64,000 bases of DNA, from contig NZ_JAUNXR010000001.1 in assembly GCF_030539665.1 (NCBI RefSeq), positions 350,767 through 414,766 on the forward strand. The letters run 5' to 3'. Positions 17,247 to 29,678 of this stretch are shown piece by piece. Both the position numbers and the translations under genes were made by a program. This DNA is from Methanobrevibacter sp. (GTDB lineage Archaea; Methanobacteriota; Methanobacteria; Methanobacteriales; Methanobacteriaceae). Each line of letters begins with the position of its first letter. Positions within the stretch are counted from its first letter, which is position 1. The notes under the pieces are model-generated. The model made no database searches, was not told the origin of the DNA, and worked only from the letters and a program-made list of their open reading frames with translations.

Positions 17247-17320
<74 letters not shown>

Positions 17321-17352
17321 CTTCAAATATTTAATTAATGCACATGTTTTTT

Positions 17353-17427
<75 letters not shown>

Positions 17428-17479
17428 CTTCTAATTTTATATTTTAATTATTTTAACTTTTCTAGCTGGAGGAAAAAAT

Positions 17480-17713
17480 TTGTCAAAAATAGATATATTA
17501 GAACATAAACTTGTTCCAAACCATGAAATAATGTCTGATTCAGAAATTGAAGAAGAACTTGGTAATGCTGATTTTGAAATTAAAAGTCTTCCTAAAATTA
17601 AAAAAGATGATCCTGTAGTTAAAACTATTGGTGCTGTTGCAGGAGACATATTGAGAATTACTCGTGGTAGTCAAACTGCTGGTACTTTCGTCACTTATAG
17701 AATGGTTGAATAG
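17480..17713 (+). CDS. rpoH: DNA-directed RNA polymerase subunit H (Rpo5)
   Basis: The 77-residue archaeal homologue of the eukaryotic Rpb5 C-terminal domain, part of the jaw of RNA polymerase. Residues HKLVPNHEIMSDSEIEEEL and DPVVKTIGAVAGDILRITR are diagnostic. The start is TTG 17480, seven bases after GGAGGA; there is no ATG alternative. It heads the rpoH-B''-B'-A'-A'' block but is separated from rpoB'' by a 261-base stretch containing its own promoter and leader. Confidence 0.96.
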   Translation: MSKIDILEHKLVPNHEIMSDSEIEEELGNADFEIKSLPKIKKDDPVVKTIGAVAGDILRITRGSQTAGTFVTYRMVE

Positions 17714-17788
17714 AGGATTATTTAATATAATTTTAGAAAGAGTATGAATTTAGTCAGTATATGAATTATTTTTTTATTTTATAAATTC

Positions 17789-17797
17789 GATATATAA
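17789..17797 (+). promoter_or_regulatory. Candidate TATA box for the rpoB''-B'-A'-A'' operon
   Basis: A TATATAATA-type element after rpoH predicts transcription start near 17816-17822. That would give a 5' leader of about 155 bases before rpoB'', containing the short ORF and hairpin annotated below. Confidence 0.45.
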
Positions 17798-17841
17798 TAA
17801 ATTTGAACTTGATTTGAGAGGAATTATCTAAGGAGATAGTT

Positions 17842-17871
17842 ATGAGTAAATTAAGAATAATAATCAAATGA
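17842..17871 (+). CDS. Nine-residue upstream ORF in the rpoB'' leader
   Basis: ATG 17842 to TGA 17869-17871 encodes MSKLRIIIK. It is preceded by a perfect AAGGAG at 17830-17835 with six-base spacing, better than the ribosome-binding sites of most genes here. It is the first start codon after the predicted TATA box and is followed seven bases later by a hairpin, then by rpoB'' 103 bases beyond its stop. A leader peptide role is inference. Confidence 0.45.
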   Translation: MSKLRIIIK

Positions 17872-17877
17872 ATTATT

Positions 17878-17911
17878 AATAAGAATTTTTTTAGGCTTTC
17901 CTAATCTTATT
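17878..17911 (+). promoter_or_regulatory. Hairpin in the rpoB'' leader
   Basis: AATAAGA (17878-17884) pairs with TCTTATT (17905-17911), and TTAGG (17891-17895) with CCTAA (17900-17904) around loop CTTT; ATTTTT is bulged on the 5' side. Twelve pairs in all. It lies just after the nine-codon ORF and 63 bases before rpoB'', a layout like an attenuator or a processing site. Confidence 0.5.
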
Positions 17912-17974
17912 ATTTATTTTTATTTAGTTAATTATTTCTTTACTATAATACTTACGTGATGCTGGAGGATATCT

Positions 17975-19516
17975 ATGACAGAGAAGAATTGGGAATTAGT
18001 TGATGCATTTTTCAATGAATATGATTTGGTAGATCATCATATTAAGTCATATAATGATTTTGTAAACAATAGGATACAAAATATTATAGATATTACCGAA
18101 CCTATTACTTTAGAAGATGGTAAATACACTTTAAAAACTGGTAAAGTCACTATTGAGAAACCATTTACTAAAGAAGCTGACGGTTCTAAAAGTATGATTT
18201 ATCCTACTGAAGCAAGACTCAGAAATTTAAACTATTCTGCTCATATGTACTTGGAAATGGCTTTAAATGCTGAAGGGGAAGACAATGAGTTGGAAAATGT
18301 TTATATTGGTGAATTGCCAGTAATGCTTAAATCTGATATTTGTCATTTGAATGGTTTGAGCGATGAGGAATTAGTTGAAAACGGTGAAGATCCACAAGAT
18401 TTAGGTGGTTACTTTATTGTTAACGGTTCTGAAAGGGCTGTAGTGACAATGGAGGAAATTGCACCAAATAAAATTATTCTTGAAAGGATTGGAGAACCAG
18501 AAGAAAGAAGAGCAAAAGCTATTGTAACTTCAATTAAAAGTGGTTTCAGAGCAAGAATTTCTTTAGAATATAAAAAACCACGTAAAAAAGGTGTATTTTT
18601 AAGAATTTCTTTCCCTTATGTTCCAGGTGAAATTCCACTTGTAATTTTACTTAGAGCTTTAGGATTGGTCACTGATCAGAAAATCATTGAAGCAATTACC
18701 GATGACTTTAACTATCAAATGATTATTGCAGACGATATTCAAGTATCCAACGATACTTTAAAATTAGATCGGGAAGCAATGAAGGAAATGTCCCAAAAAG
18801 AGAGAGAGGAATACTTGCAACTTGCAGCTATCAAGTACATTGGTAACCGTGTAGCTAAAGGTATGACTGAAGAATATCGTGTCAAACGTGCAAATGACGT
18901 AATCAACCGTTACTTATTACCTCATATGGGTATTGAAGAGGGTAGACGTATCGACAAAGCAATATATCTTGCAGAAATGACTGAAATGTTGCTCCAGGTT
19001 ATTCATGGTGAAAGAGAACCTCACGATAAGGACCACTACACCAATAAAAGACTTAGAGTATCTGGTGACTTAATGGAAGACTTGTTTAGAGTTGCATTTA
19101 CAAGTTTAACAAGAGATATGAGCTATCAACTTGAAAGAAGTATTTCTCGTGGAAAAGAACTCTCAATCAAACAAGCTGTTCGTTCCGATGTTTTAACCGA
19201 AAACATTAAGCATGCTATTGCTACTGGAAATTGGGTAGGTGGAAGAGCTGGGGTAAGCCAATTGTTAGATAGGACAAGTTATATGGGTACATTGTCTCAC
19301 TTAAGACGTGTCGTATCTCCTTTAACAAGAAGTCAACCTCACTTTGAAGCTAGGGATTTGCACCCAACACAATTTGGTAAAATTTGTCCTAACGAAACTC
19401 CAGAGGGTCCGAACTGTGGTTTGGTAAAGAACTTAGCACTTATGTGTAATATTTCTGAAGGTTCTGACGAACAAGAAATTAAAGATGTAATTGAAAAGAT
19501 GGATGTATTAAATTAG
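17975..19516 (+). CDS. rpoB2: DNA-directed RNA polymerase subunit B'' (N-terminal half of B)
   Basis: First half of the split second-largest subunit, 513 residues, corresponding to the lobe, protrusion and fork of Rpb2. Recognisable are GGYFIVNGSERAVV, the rifampicin-region equivalent TGNWVGGRAGVSQLLDRTSY, LRRVVSPLTR and HPTQFGKICPNETPEGPNCG near the end. B is split in this way in Methanobacteriales and other euryarchaea. ATG 17975 follows GGAGGATATCT. Subunit B' starts 18 bases after the stop. Confidence 0.97.
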   Translation: MTEKNWELVDAFFNEYDLVDHHIKSYNDFVNNRIQNIIDITEPITLEDGKYTLKTGKVTIEKPFTKEADGSKSMIYPTEARLRNLNYSAHMYLEMALNAEGEDNELENVYIGELPVMLKSDICHLNGLSDEELVENGEDPQDLGGYFIVNGSERAVVTMEEIAPNKIILERIGEPEERRAKAIVTSIKSGFRARISLEYKKPRKKGVFLRISFPYVPGEIPLVILLRALGLVTDQKIIEAITDDFNYQMIIADDIQVSNDTLKLDREAMKEMSQKEREEYLQLAAIKYIGNRVAKGMTEEYRVKRANDVINRYLLPHMGIEEGRRIDKAIYLAEMTEMLLQVIHGEREPHDKDHYTNKRLRVSGDLMEDLFRVAFTSLTRDMSYQLERSISRGKELSIKQAVRSDVLTENIKHAIATGNWVGGRAGVSQLLDRTSYMGTLSHLRRVVSPLTRSQPHFEARDLHPTQFGKICPNETPEGPNCGLVKNLALMCNISEGSDEQEIKDVIEKMDVLN

Positions 19517-19534
19517 GATTTTGGAGGAATTTTT

Positions 19535-21439
<1,905 letters not shown>

Positions 21440-21458
21440 GTATTAAGGAGGTATAATT

Positions 21459-24107
21459 TTGGATAACAATTTTATTAAGAGAATTGAGCAAATTAATTTC
21501 GGTCTCATGTCTCCTGAAGATATTCGTAACATGTCTGTAGTTAGAATTGAAACCCCGGATACTTACGATGAAGACGGATATCCTATTGAAGGAGGATTAA
21601 TGGATCCTCATTTAGGTGTTATTGACCCTTCATTAAAATGTAGATCTTGTGGTTACAGAGGTGGAGAATGTCAAGGACACTTCGGTAGTATTGAACTTGC
21701 AAGACCAGTTATTCATGTTGGTTTCGGAGACATTATCCACAAAATTTTACGTTCAACTTGTAACGAGTGTGGTAGGGTTCTTTTAACTGATTCAGAAATT
21801 GCAGAATACACAGAAAAGATAAAAAATGCTCAAGACCATGGAGTTAACTTGAACAATCTTTTAAAGGATATTTATAATGAGGCTCGTCGTGACACATGTC
21901 CTCACTGTGAAGCAGAACAGGAAGAAATCACTATTGATAAGCCAGTTTCAATCAATCAAGGTGACTATAAGTTAACCGCTTCTGAAGTTCGTGAAAGACT
22001 TGAAAGAATCAGTGATGAAGATGCATTTGTTTTAGGTGTTAATCCTGAAGTAGCTAGACCAGAATGGTTAGTTTTAACAGTTTTACCAGTTCCTCCAGTT
22101 ACTGTTAGACCATCCATTACTTTGGATACTGGTGAACGTTCTGAAGATGATTTGACACACAAACTTGTGGATATCTTGAGAATTAACCAAAGATTAATTG
22201 AAAATATGGAAGCAGGTGCTCCTCAACTTATTGTAGAGGACTTATGGGAATTATTGCAATATCACGTAACCACTTACTTCGATAACGAAGCTTCAGGTGT
22301 GCCTCCAGCAAGACATAGGTCAGGAAGACCATTAAAAACTTTGGCACAAAGGCTTAAAGGAAAAGAAGGAAGGTTCAGAAGCAACCTTTCAGGTAAACGT
22401 GTAAACTTCTCTGCACGTACCGTAATTTCTCCAGATCCAAACATAAGTATCAATGAGGTAGGTGTTCCTGAAATGATTGCAAAAGAGGTAACCGTACCTG
22501 CTTATGTTAATGATTGGAACATTGACGAAATGAGAACATACATTGAAAACGGTCCTAATGTCCACCCTGGAGCTAATTATGTAATAAGATTGGATGGAAG
22601 AAAAATCAGAGTTCTTGATGAAACAAAAGATTTGATTTTAGAGCAGTTAGAGCCTGGATTTATCATTGAAAGACATTTGAAAGACGGAGACATGGTTTTA
22701 TTCAACCGTCAGCCTTCACTTCACAGAATGAGTATGATGGCTCATGAAGTAAGAGTATTGCCTTACAAAACTTTCAGGTTAAACCTTTGTGTATGTCCTC
22801 CATACAATGCGGATTTCGATGGGGACGAAATGAACATGCACGTTTTCCAAACCGATGAATCTAGAGCAGAAGCTAAAAGTTTGATGCGTGTACAAGAACA
22901 CATTCTCTCTCCAAGGTTTGGTGGACCAATTATTGGAGCTATTCACGATCACATTTCTGGTGCATACATTTTAACCAGAACTGGAACTGAATTCGATGAA
23001 GAAACAGCTTTCCAGATTATTAGAAAATCACATTTACCATTACCAAAACGTAAACATGAAAATTGGACTGGTAAAGAATTGTTCAGCCTTTTATTGCCTG
23101 ATGATTTAAATCTCAACTATAGGGCTGAAATATGTGAAAAATGTGATGAATGTAAAGGAGAAGCTTGTGAAAATGATGCATATGTAGTAATCAAAGACGG
23201 CCAGCTTTTAAGCGGTGCTATTGACGAGAAAGCATATGGTTCATTCTCAGGTAAAATCCTTGATAAAATCGTTAAAGAATACGGTGCAGATAGAGCTCGT
23301 GAATTCTTGGATCGTTCTACTGACTTAGCTATTTGTGGAATCATGCAAAACGGTATTACCACAAGTACTAATGATGAAGAAATTCCTGATGAAGCACAGG
23401 AAAGAATTAACGAACACTTGAATAAGGCAGAAGCTAAAGTAGATGACCTTATTAGAAGTTATGAAGATGGATTCCTTGAAGCATTGCCAGGTAGGAGCCT
23501 TGAAGAAACTCTTGAGATGAGAATCATGCAAGTACTTGGGGAAGCAAGGGACGGTTCTGGTGCTATTGCAGAAGATTATCTTAAAATGGATGAATATATC
23601 GATGGTAAAAGAGCACGTCTTCCAAACTACTCAGTAATCATGGCACGTACTGGTGCAAGGGCATCTATGTTGAACCTTACTCAGATTACAGCTTGTGTAG
23701 GTCAACAGGCAGTTCGTGGTGGCCGTATTCATAGGGGTTACATTGACAGAACCTTACCTCATTTCAAGAAAAAAGAACTTGGGGCAAAGGCAAAAGGATT
23801 TGTACACTCCAGTTATAAACATGGTTTAGACCCAATTGAATTCTTCTTCCACGCTATGGGAGGAAGAGAAGGATTGGTAGATACAGCGATTCGTACTGCA
23901 CAATCAGGTTACATGCAAAGAAGACTTGTAAATGCACTTCAGGATTTACAAGTAAAATCCTCAGGTCTTGTAACTGACAATCAAGGAATGGTTATTCAAA
24001 CCATGTTCGGAGAAGATGGGGTAGACCCAGCAAAAAGTGACTACGGAAAAGCAGCAGATCTTGATAAGATCATAGACGAAATGAGAATTGAAAATCCAGC
24101 TAAATAG
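21459..24107 (+). CDS. rpoA1: DNA-directed RNA polymerase subunit A' (N-terminal part of A)
   Basis: Largest-subunit N-terminal part, 882 residues. The catalytic Mg motif is [11 protein letters not shown]. The clamp zinc sites are [16 protein letters not shown] and CNECG...[22 protein letters not shown] and the bridge-helix end region ([20 protein letters not shown]) are present. A further cysteine group, [12 protein letters not shown] at bases about 23132-23167, lies before the [11 protein letters not shown] segment, as in related methanogens. Start TTG 21459 follows AAGGAGG. The gene ends nine bases before A''. Confidence 0.97.
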   Translation: MDNNFIKRIEQINFGLMSPEDIRNMSVVRIETPDTYDEDGYPIEGGLMDPHLGVIDPSLKCRSCGYRGGECQGHFGSIELARPVIHVGFGDIIHKILRSTCNECGRVLLTDSEIAEYTEKIKNAQDHGVNLNNLLKDIYNEARRDTCPHCEAEQEEITIDKPVSINQGDYKLTASEVRERLERISDEDAFVLGVNPEVARPEWLVLTVLPVPPVTVRPSITLDTGERSEDDLTHKLVDILRINQRLIENMEAGAPQLIVEDLWELLQYHVTTYFDNEASGVPPARHRSGRPLKTLAQRLKGKEGRFRSNLSGKRVNFSARTVISPDPNISINEVGVPEMIAKEVTVPAYVNDWNIDEMRTYIENGPNVHPGANYVIRLDGRKIRVLDETKDLILEQLEPGFIIERHLKDGDMVLFNRQPSLHRMSMMAHEVRVLPYKTFRLNLCVCPPYNADFDGDEMNMHVFQTDESRAEAKSLMRVQEHILSPRFGGPIIGAIHDHISGAYILTRTGTEFDEETAFQIIRKSHLPLPKRKHENWTGKELFSLLLPDDLNLNYRAEICEKCDECKGEACENDAYVVIKDGQLLSGAIDEKAYGSFSGKILDKIVKEYGADRAREFLDRSTDLAICGIMQNGITTSTNDEEIPDEAQERINEHLNKAEAKVDDLIRSYEDGFLEALPGRSLEETLEMRIMQVLGEARDGSGAIAEDYLKMDEYIDGKRARLPNYSVIMARTGARASMLNLTQITACVGQQAVRGGRIHRGYIDRTLPHFKKKELGAKAKGFVHSSYKHGLDPIEFFFHAMGGREGLVDTAIRTAQSGYMQRRLVNALQDLQVKSSGLVTDNQGMVIQTMFGEDGVDPAKSDYGKAADLDKIIDEMRIENPAK

Positions 24108-24115
24108 GTGTCAAT

Positions 24116-25267
24116 ATGCAAGAAACCATAGAAAAAGTAGAAGTAGCATTAGAAAATGCAGGTGTTGAGTTTCCAGAAAGTTATGTTGAAGATTTAGCAG
24201 CTGCTTACATTCGTAGAGATTTGAACGATGATGAATTAGATGAATTAATCAGTAGGGTTAAAGTTGCCTATGACCGAGCTCACGTTGAAGCTGGCGAGGC
24301 TGTTGGAACAGTAGCTGCACAATCAGTAGGGGAACCTGGTACTCAGATGACCATGCGTACTTTTCACTACGCAGGGGTAGTAGAGTTAAACGTAACATTA
24401 GGTCTTCCAAGACTCATTGAAATTGTAGATGCAAGAAAGAAGATTTCAACTCCAACTATGGACATTTACTTTGATGAAGAAAAAAGATATGACGAGGACT
24501 TTGTTAAAACTTTAGCTAACAAAATTGGTAAAAGCACTATAAACGATGTCTTATCCGATTTTAATTTAAACTATGCTGAAATGAAAATTGAAGCAACTTT
24601 AGATCCAGCTAAAATTGAGGACAAAAGATTAGATTATAAGGACGTAATCGATAAAATCGAAAAAACCTTCAAAAATAAAGTCACAATCAATGATAATGAG
24701 ATAGTTGTTGAACCACCTAAACAAACAATTAGGGAACTTCGTCTTTTAGCAGATAAAGTTCGTGATTTGCAAATCAGTGGTATTAAGGGAATTGGAAGAG
24801 TTATTATACGTAAAGACGATGAATGGGTTATCCACACTGAAGGTTCTAACTTGGGAGATATTCTCAAAGAAGATGGAATCGACAAGCATAGAACAACCAC
24901 TAACGATATTCATGAAATCGAAACTGTTTTGGGTATCGAAGCGGCTAGACAAGCTATTATTGACGAAACTCAAAACACTCTTGAAAACCAAGGTCTTAGT
25001 GTAGATGTTAGACACATCATGCTTGTGGCTGATATGATGACTTCTGAAGGAGTCGTTAAATCTATTGGAAGACATGGTATCAGTGGTGAAAAATCAAGTG
25101 TTTTAGCTCGTGCAGCTTTTGAAGAAACTGGTAAACATTTACTTCGCGCAAGTATTCGTGGTGAAGTAGATAATTTAACTGGTATCATCGAAAATATTAT
25201 TATTGGACAACCAATACCTCTTGGTACCGGTTCAGTCGGTGTCAAAATGGCAGATAAAAAAGAATAG
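24116..25267 (+). CDS. rpoA2: DNA-directed RNA polymerase subunit A'' (C-terminal part of A)
   Basis: Completes the split largest subunit, 383 residues. The trigger-loop region [29 protein letters not shown] and the following [16 protein letters not shown] are diagnostic; the C-terminus contains [20 protein letters not shown] and [11 protein letters not shown] of the jaw/cleft. No intein is present at the trigger loop, a common insertion site. ATG 24116 overlaps an AGGTG Shine-Dalgarno formed at the A' stop. Confidence 0.97.
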   Translation: MQETIEKVEVALENAGVEFPESYVEDLAAAYIRRDLNDDELDELISRVKVAYDRAHVEAGEAVGTVAAQSVGEPGTQMTMRTFHYAGVVELNVTLGLPRLIEIVDARKKISTPTMDIYFDEEKRYDEDFVKTLANKIGKSTINDVLSDFNLNYAEMKIEATLDPAKIEDKRLDYKDVIDKIEKTFKNKVTINDNEIVVEPPKQTIRELRLLADKVRDLQISGIKGIGRVIIRKDDEWVIHTEGSNLGDILKEDGIDKHRTTTNDIHEIETVLGIEAARQAIIDETQNTLENQGLSVDVRHIMLVADMMTSEGVVKSIGRHGISGEKSSVLARAAFEETGKHLLRASIRGEVDNLTGIIENIIIGQPIPLGTGSVGVKMADKKE

Positions 25268-25275
25268 GAGGCTAG

Positions 25276-25575
25276 ATGATGGACGTAGATAGAGGTATCA
25301 GAGTAGCTGTAGACACAGGAGATGTGACTTTAGGCTCTGAAAAATCAATTCAATCTTTAAAATTAGGAAAAGGTAAACTCGTTGTAGTTGCTGCAAATGC
25401 TCCTAAAGATATTCTTGAAGATGTTGAATATTATGCTAATCTTTCAGACATCCCAGCTCACACTTATGATGGAACAAGTGTGGATTTAGGTTCTGTTTGT
25501 GGTAAACCTTTTACCGTAGCTACATTAATTATTAACGATCCAGGAGATTCTACTATATTAGACGATTTGAGGTAG
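25276..25575 (+). CDS. rpl30e: 50S ribosomal protein L30e
   Basis: The 99-residue archaeal/eukaryotic L30e, an L7Ae-superfamily RNA-binding protein: GIRVAVDTGDVTLGSEKSIQ, KLVVVAANAPKDILEDVEYY and CGKPFTVATLIINDPG. Start ATG 25276 or 25279; the GGAGG of the rpoA'' stop serves as Shine-Dalgarno. Its place between rpoA'' and nusA is the classical archaeal order. Confidence 0.95.
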   Translation: MMDVDRGIRVAVDTGDVTLGSEKSIQSLKLGKGKLVVVAANAPKDILEDVEYYANLSDIPAHTYDGTSVDLGSVCGKPFTVATLIINDPGDSTILDDLR

Positions 25576-25581
25576 ATTTAT

Positions 25582-26013
25582 ATGTCTATCAAATTTAGTG
25601 CAAATGATATTAGATTAATTGCTCTGTTTGAAAACATGACAGGAGCAATGGTTAAGGATTGCATTATCGATGATGAAAATAGTAAAGTCACTTTCGTAGT
25701 TAAAAACGGTAATATGGGTTTAGCTATTGGTAAAGGTGGAAATACTGTTTCAAAAGTTAAAAGAGCACTTGGTAGAGGAGTCGAAATTGTTGAATTATCC
25801 GACGATTCTGATCAATTTATTAGAAATCTTTTATCCCCTGCAGAATTACAATCTGTAAAAATTACTAAAAATAAAAAAGGGGAAAAAATAGCTATTGTTA
25901 CAGCAGACAATACCAATAAACGTATTGCCATCGGTAAAAACGGAATTAATATTCAAAGAGCTAAGTTATTAGCTGATAGACAACATGAAATAAGTAACAT
26001 TATTTTAAAATAA
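25582..26013 (+). CDS. nusA: Transcription elongation factor NusA-like protein
   Basis: The short archaeal NusA (143 residues), made of two KH domains only: the GXXG loops are seen in AIGKGGNTVSKVKRALGRG and IAIGKNGINIQRAKLLADRQ. It lacks the bacterial NTD and S1 domains, as usual in archaea. It follows rpl30e by six bases and is the last gene before a 331-base gap; a T-rich stretch 26014-26065 probably ends the operon. Confidence 0.95.
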   Translation: MSIKFSANDIRLIALFENMTGAMVKDCIIDDENSKVTFVVKNGNMGLAIGKGGNTVSKVKRALGRGVEIVELSDDSDQFIRNLLSPAELQSVKITKNKKGEKIAIVTADNTNKRIAIGKNGINIQRAKLLADRQHEISNIILK

Positions 26014-26065
26014 TTTACTTATTTTTATTTTTATTTTTTATAATTCATTATTATTTTTTTATTTT

Positions 26066-26085
26066 GTATTTGGGAAAACAAATAC
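26066..26085. promoter_or_regulatory. Inverted repeat directly upstream of a TATA box (rpsL operon)
   Basis: GTATTTG (26066-26072) and CAAATAC (26079-26085) are perfect arms around six bases and end one base before TTTATAAA (26087-26094). It covers the BRE position, which suggests a regulator-binding site for the distal promoter of the ribosomal operon. Confidence 0.4.
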
Positions 26086-26128
26086 ATTTATAAAGGTTAA
26101 AAAATATATTCTATTGTAAGATATCCTT

Positions 26129-26275
26129 ATGTTTTTATTTTATAAAGCATTAGCTATCGTGTGCCTTTTTGTTAATGTTTTTAATAAGTATAGATATCTT
26201 TTTTTAGATAAATTATTATCTAAGTTATTATTATTGATATTATTCTTTCTAAAATTTAGATTGTATTGTTTTTAA
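26129..26275 (+). CDS. Possible 48-residue hydrophobic small ORF upstream of rpsL
   Basis: ATG 26129 to TAA 26273-26275 gives 48 residues, mostly Leu/Phe/Tyr/Lys (LDKLLSKLLLLILFFLKF near residues 26-43 could span a membrane). The ATG is about ten bases after the start predicted from TTTATAAA at 26087-26094, so it would be leaderless or nearly so; no Shine-Dalgarno is present. Its composition also fits random translation of AT-rich DNA. Weak call. Confidence 0.22.
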   Translation: MFLFYKALAIVCLFVNVFNKYRYLFLDKLLSKLLLLILFFLKFRLYCF

Positions 26276-26344
26276 AACAGTATAAATCGCAGCGGTGGAT
26301 TTTAGAAAAGATTATTCGAAATAAAATTTTTTAGAGGAAAAATT

Positions 26345-26770
26345 ATGCCAGGACTTTTTGCTGCAAAAAAACTTAAAAAAAATAGACAAAATTTTAAGTG
26401 GAAAGACGTGGATTACAAAAGGAGAGCTTTAAGATTGGATGTTAAAGCAGACCCTCTCGAAGGAGCTCCTCAAGCAAGAGGAATTGTAATCGAAAAAGTA
26501 GGAATTGAAGCTAAACAGCCTAACTCCGCAATCCGTAAATGTGTACGTGTACAATTAATCAAAAACGGTAAACAATTAACTGCTTTCGCACCAGGTGATG
26601 GAGCTATTGGTTTTATCGATGAGCACGACGAAGTAATGATTGAAGGAATTGGTGGACCATCTGGAAGGTCCATGGGTGATATTCCTGGAGTTCGTTGGAA
26701 AGTATCTAAAGTTAACAACGTAGCTTTATCAGAAATGGTAAGTGGTAAAATAGAAAAACCTGTAAGATAA
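26345..26770 (+). CDS. rpsL: 30S ribosomal protein S12
   Basis: Decoding-centre protein uS12, 141 residues, archaeal form. [20 protein letters not shown]-like N-terminal region, then [20 protein letters not shown] with the conserved PNSAIRK loop, and [17 protein letters not shown] 26345 follows AGAGGAAAAA. First gene of rpsL-rpsG-fusA. Confidence 0.96.
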   Translation: MPGLFAAKKLKKNRQNFKWKDVDYKRRALRLDVKADPLEGAPQARGIVIEKVGIEAKQPNSAIRKCVRVQLIKNGKQLTAFAPGDGAIGFIDEHDEVMIEGIGGPSGRSMGDIPGVRWKVSKVNNVALSEMVSGKIEKPVR

Positions 26771-26784
26771 GGATGGTAATTTTT

Positions 26785-27345
26785 ATGAGTAAATTATTTG
26801 ATAAATGGGAACTTGATGAAATTCAAATCGACGATCAAGGTTTAGTAAAATACATTTGTTTAGATGAAACTCTCGTACCTCATACTTCAGGTAGACACGT
26901 AAAAAGACAATTCGCAAAATCTAAAGTTTCTATCGTTGAAAGATTGATGAATAAAGTTATGAGAACTCATCTTAACTCAGGTAAGAAAAACAAAGCTTAC
27001 AACATTGTAAGAGATGCATTAGAAATTATCAACAAAAGAACTAAAAAGAACCCTGTTCAAGTTTTAGTTACTGCAGTTGAAAATACCTCTCCTCGTGAAG
27101 AAACTACTCGTATCAAATACGGTGGTATTGGATACCAAGTAGCTGTGGACATTTCCCCACAAAGAAGAGTAGATCTTTCTTTAGGATTTTTAACCAGAGG
27201 AACTTTACAATCAGCTTTCAAAAACAAAAAATCTGTTGCTGAATGTTTAGCTGATGAATTAATACTTGCTTCTGAAGAAGATTCTAGAAGTTTTGCTGTA
27301 CAGAAAAAAGAAGAGAAAGAAAGAGTAGCTAAAGCAGCACACTAA
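26785..27345 (+). CDS. rpsG: 30S ribosomal protein S7
   Basis: uS7, 186 residues in the archaeal long form: VPHTSGRHVKRQFAKSK, SIVERLMNKVMRTHLNSGKK, NPVQVLVTAVENTSPREET and the 16S-binding YQVAVDISPQRRVDLSLGFL. The frame also has an ATG at 26773, but that is inside the Shine-Dalgarno AAGGATGG; ATG 26785 gives the family N-terminus MSKLFDKWEL. It follows rpsL by 14 bases. Confidence 0.95.
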   Translation: MSKLFDKWELDEIQIDDQGLVKYICLDETLVPHTSGRHVKRQFAKSKVSIVERLMNKVMRTHLNSGKKNKAYNIVRDALEIINKRTKKNPVQVLVTAVENTSPREETTRIKYGGIGYQVAVDISPQRRVDLSLGFLTRGTLQSAFKNKKSVAECLADELILASEEDSRSFAVQKKEEKERVAKAAH

Positions 27346-27369
27346 TTATAATAATTATAGGTGATTTTT

Positions 27370-29565
27370 TTGAGTAGAAGAGACAAAATGATTGCAAAAA
27401 TCAAGGAATTAATGTATCAACCTGATTTGATCAGAAACATTGGTATCTGTGCACACATTGATCACGGTAAAACTACTTTGACTGATAACCTTTTAGCTGG
27501 TGCAGGTATGATTTCTGAAGAGCTTGCAGGTGATCAAAGATTCATGGATTTCGATGAACAAGAGCAAGCACGTGGTATTACTATTGATGCAGCTAACGTA
27601 TCCATGATTCACAAATACAAAGATGATGAATACTTAATCAACTTAATCGATACTCCTGGTCACGTTGACTTTGGTGGGGACGTAACCCGTGCAATGAGAG
27701 CAGTAGACGGTGCAGTAGTTGTTGTATGTGCTGTAGAAGGTATTATGCCTCAAACCGAAACTGTATTCAGACAAGCATTAAAAGAAAACGTAAAACCTGT
27801 TTTATTCATTAACAAAGTAGACAGATTAATTAATGAATTGAAATTAGAACCAGAAGAGTTACAAAAAAGATTCATTAACATTTACATGGAAGCTAACAAG
27901 TTAATCAAAAACATGGCTCCTGAAGATAAAAAAGAAGAATGGAGCTTAGATATTGCTGATGGTAGTGTAGCTTTCGGTTCAGCATACCACAATTGGGCTA
28001 TTAACGTTCCAATGATGCAACAAACTGGTGTTAACTTCAAAGACATCATTGATTTCTGTAATGATGACAGACAAAAAGAATTAGCACAAAAAGTACCTTT
28101 ATCCGATGTATTGCTTGGTATGGTAGTAGAACACTTGCCTTCACCTAAAGTAGCACAAGTCTACAGGGTACCTAACATCTGGGAAGGAGACATCGATTCT
28201 CCTGCTGGTCAATGCATGATCAACACAGAAGCTGACGGTCCTTTAGCTGTAATGGTTACCAACGTATCCATTGATAAACACGCTGGTGAAGTAGCTACCG
28301 GTAGGGTATATGGTGGTACCCTCAAACAAGGTACTGAAATCTACATGGTCGGTGCTCACAAAAAATCCAGAGTACAACAAGTAGGTGTATACTTCGGTCC
28401 TGAAAGAGTATCTACCGACTCCGTTACTGCAGGTAACATTGTTTACGTTACTGGTGCAAAAGGTGCAACCGCTGGGGAAACTATCTGTTCACCTGAAGAC
28501 AAAATCCAAGAGTTCGAAGGTTTAGAACACATATCCGAACCTGTAGTTACTGTAGCTGTAGAAGCTAAAAACACCAAAGATTTACCAAAATTAATCGACG
28601 TTTTAAGACAAGTAGGTAAAGAAGACCCTACCGTTAAAGTGGAAATTAACGAGGAAACCGGTGAACACTTAATCTCCGGTATGGGAGAGCTTCACTTAGA
28701 AGTTATTGCTTACAGAATCAATGATAAAGGTGTAGACATCCAAACTTCCGAACCTATCGTTGTATACAGGGAAACCGTTGCAGGTGAATCTCCACAAGTT
28801 GAAGGTAAATCACCAAACAAACACAACAGATTCTACATTACTGTTGAACCTTTAGAAGACTCCTTATTCCAAGCATTACAAGAAGGAGACTTAAAAGAAG
28901 GTAGAGTTAAAGGTAAAGAAGCAGCAGCTGACTTTATGGAATACGGTTTAGATAAAGAAGAAGCAAGAAGAGTTTGGGATATTCACAACAGAAGTATGTT
29001 TATTAACATGACTCGTGGTATCCAATACTTAGATGAAGTTAAAGAACTCTTACTTGAAGGATTTGAATCTGCACTTGAAGACGGTCCATTAGCAAACGAA
29101 ATCGCTATGGGATTAAAATTCAAGCTCCACGATGCAAAACTTCACGAAGACGCAGTTCACAGAGGACCTGCTCAAGTATTACCAGCTATCAGAAAAGCTA
29201 TCTACGCAGCTATCATGTCTGCTCAACCTGCATTACTTGAACCTATGCAAAAAGTATTCATCAGCACTCCACAAGACTACATGGGTGCATGTACTAGAGA
29301 AATCCAAAACAGAAGAGGTCAAATTGTAGATATGAGACAAGACACTGGTGATATGGCAACTATCGAATCCAAAGTTCCTGTAGCTGAAATGTTTGGTTTC
29401 GCTGGTGACATCAGATCCGCAGCAGAAGGTAGATGTTTATGGTCTACTGAAATGTCTGGATTTGAAAGATTACCTAACGAAATGCAAAACAACATCGTTA
29501 AAGAAATCAGACAAAGAAAAGGCTTATCCCCAGAACCATATGGTCCTGACCACTACTTAGGATAG
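27370..29565 (+). CDS. fusA: Elongation factor EF-2 (aEF2)
   Basis: Translocation GTPase, 731 residues. GTPase motifs: G1 [10 protein letters not shown]2 in GITIDAAN, G3 DTPGH, G4 NKVD. The diphthamide target is the last His of LHEDAVHRG near the C-terminus. The start is TTG 27370 ([17 protein letters not shown], as in related methanogens) preceded by AGGTGAT; the GTG at 27361 is part of that Shine-Dalgarno. It shows the restricted codon use of highly expressed genes. It follows rpsG and is separated from tuf by 170 bases. Confidence 0.97.
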   Translation: MSRRDKMIAKIKELMYQPDLIRNIGICAHIDHGKTTLTDNLLAGAGMISEELAGDQRFMDFDEQEQARGITIDAANVSMIHKYKDDEYLINLIDTPGHVDFGGDVTRAMRAVDGAVVVVCAVEGIMPQTETVFRQALKENVKPVLFINKVDRLINELKLEPEELQKRFINIYMEANKLIKNMAPEDKKEEWSLDIADGSVAFGSAYHNWAINVPMMQQTGVNFKDIIDFCNDDRQKELAQKVPLSDVLLGMVVEHLPSPKVAQVYRVPNIWEGDIDSPAGQCMINTEADGPLAVMVTNVSIDKHAGEVATGRVYGGTLKQGTEIYMVGAHKKSRVQQVGVYFGPERVSTDSVTAGNIVYVTGAKGATAGETICSPEDKIQEFEGLEHISEPVVTVAVEAKNTKDLPKLIDVLRQVGKEDPTVKVEINEETGEHLISGMGELHLEVIAYRINDKGVDIQTSEPIVVYRETVAGESPQVEGKSPNKHNRFYITVEPLEDSLFQALQEGDLKEGRVKGKEAAADFMEYGLDKEEARRVWDIHNRSMFINMTRGIQYLDEVKELLLEGFESALEDGPLANEIAMGLKFKLHDAKLHEDAVHRGPAQVLPAIRKAIYAAIMSAQPALLEPMQKVFISTPQDYMGACTREIQNRRGQIVDMRQDTGDMATIESKVPVAEMFGFAGDIRSAAEGRCLWSTEMSGFERLPNEMQNNIVKEIRQRKGLSPEPYGPDHYLG

Positions 29566-29651
29566 TTATTTAAAATTTAAATTTATTTTTTTTATATTTT
29601 TTTTCTTTATTAAAAAAAATATATCATATATTAATAGAAAAACATTAGATA

Positions 29652-29659
29652 TTTATATG
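29652..29659 (+). promoter_or_regulatory. Candidate TATA box of tuf
   Basis: TTTATATG lies 76 bases before the tuf ATG and predicts a start near 29677-29682, giving a leader of about 55 bases, so tuf need not depend on the rpsL promoter. Confidence 0.45.
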
Positions 29660-29678
29660 TTGAAGTTCAAATTATTTT

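Larger units (their letters stand above)
26014..26344 (+). other. 331-base intergenic region between nusA and rpsL
   Basis: In related methanogens nusA and rpsL are usually close; here a long gap separates them. It holds a T-rich tract (26014-26065, likely terminator), an inverted repeat (26066-26085), two TATA-like elements (TTTATAAA at 26087-26094 and GTATAAA at 26280-26286) and a 48-codon ORF (26129-26275). The second TATA box would give a leader of about 40 bases to rpsL, the first about 225 bases. Confidence 0.6.

Noticed and set aside
23132-23167. Cysteine cluster in rpoA' as a sign of an inserted domain
   Set aside because: A comparable cysteine-rich segment is present at this place in related methanogen A' subunits; normal for the group.
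29566-29651. Hairpin terminator after EF-2
   Set aside because: Only A/T-rich self-complementary strings (TTTAAATTT type) are present; T runs may terminate but no convincing stem was found.
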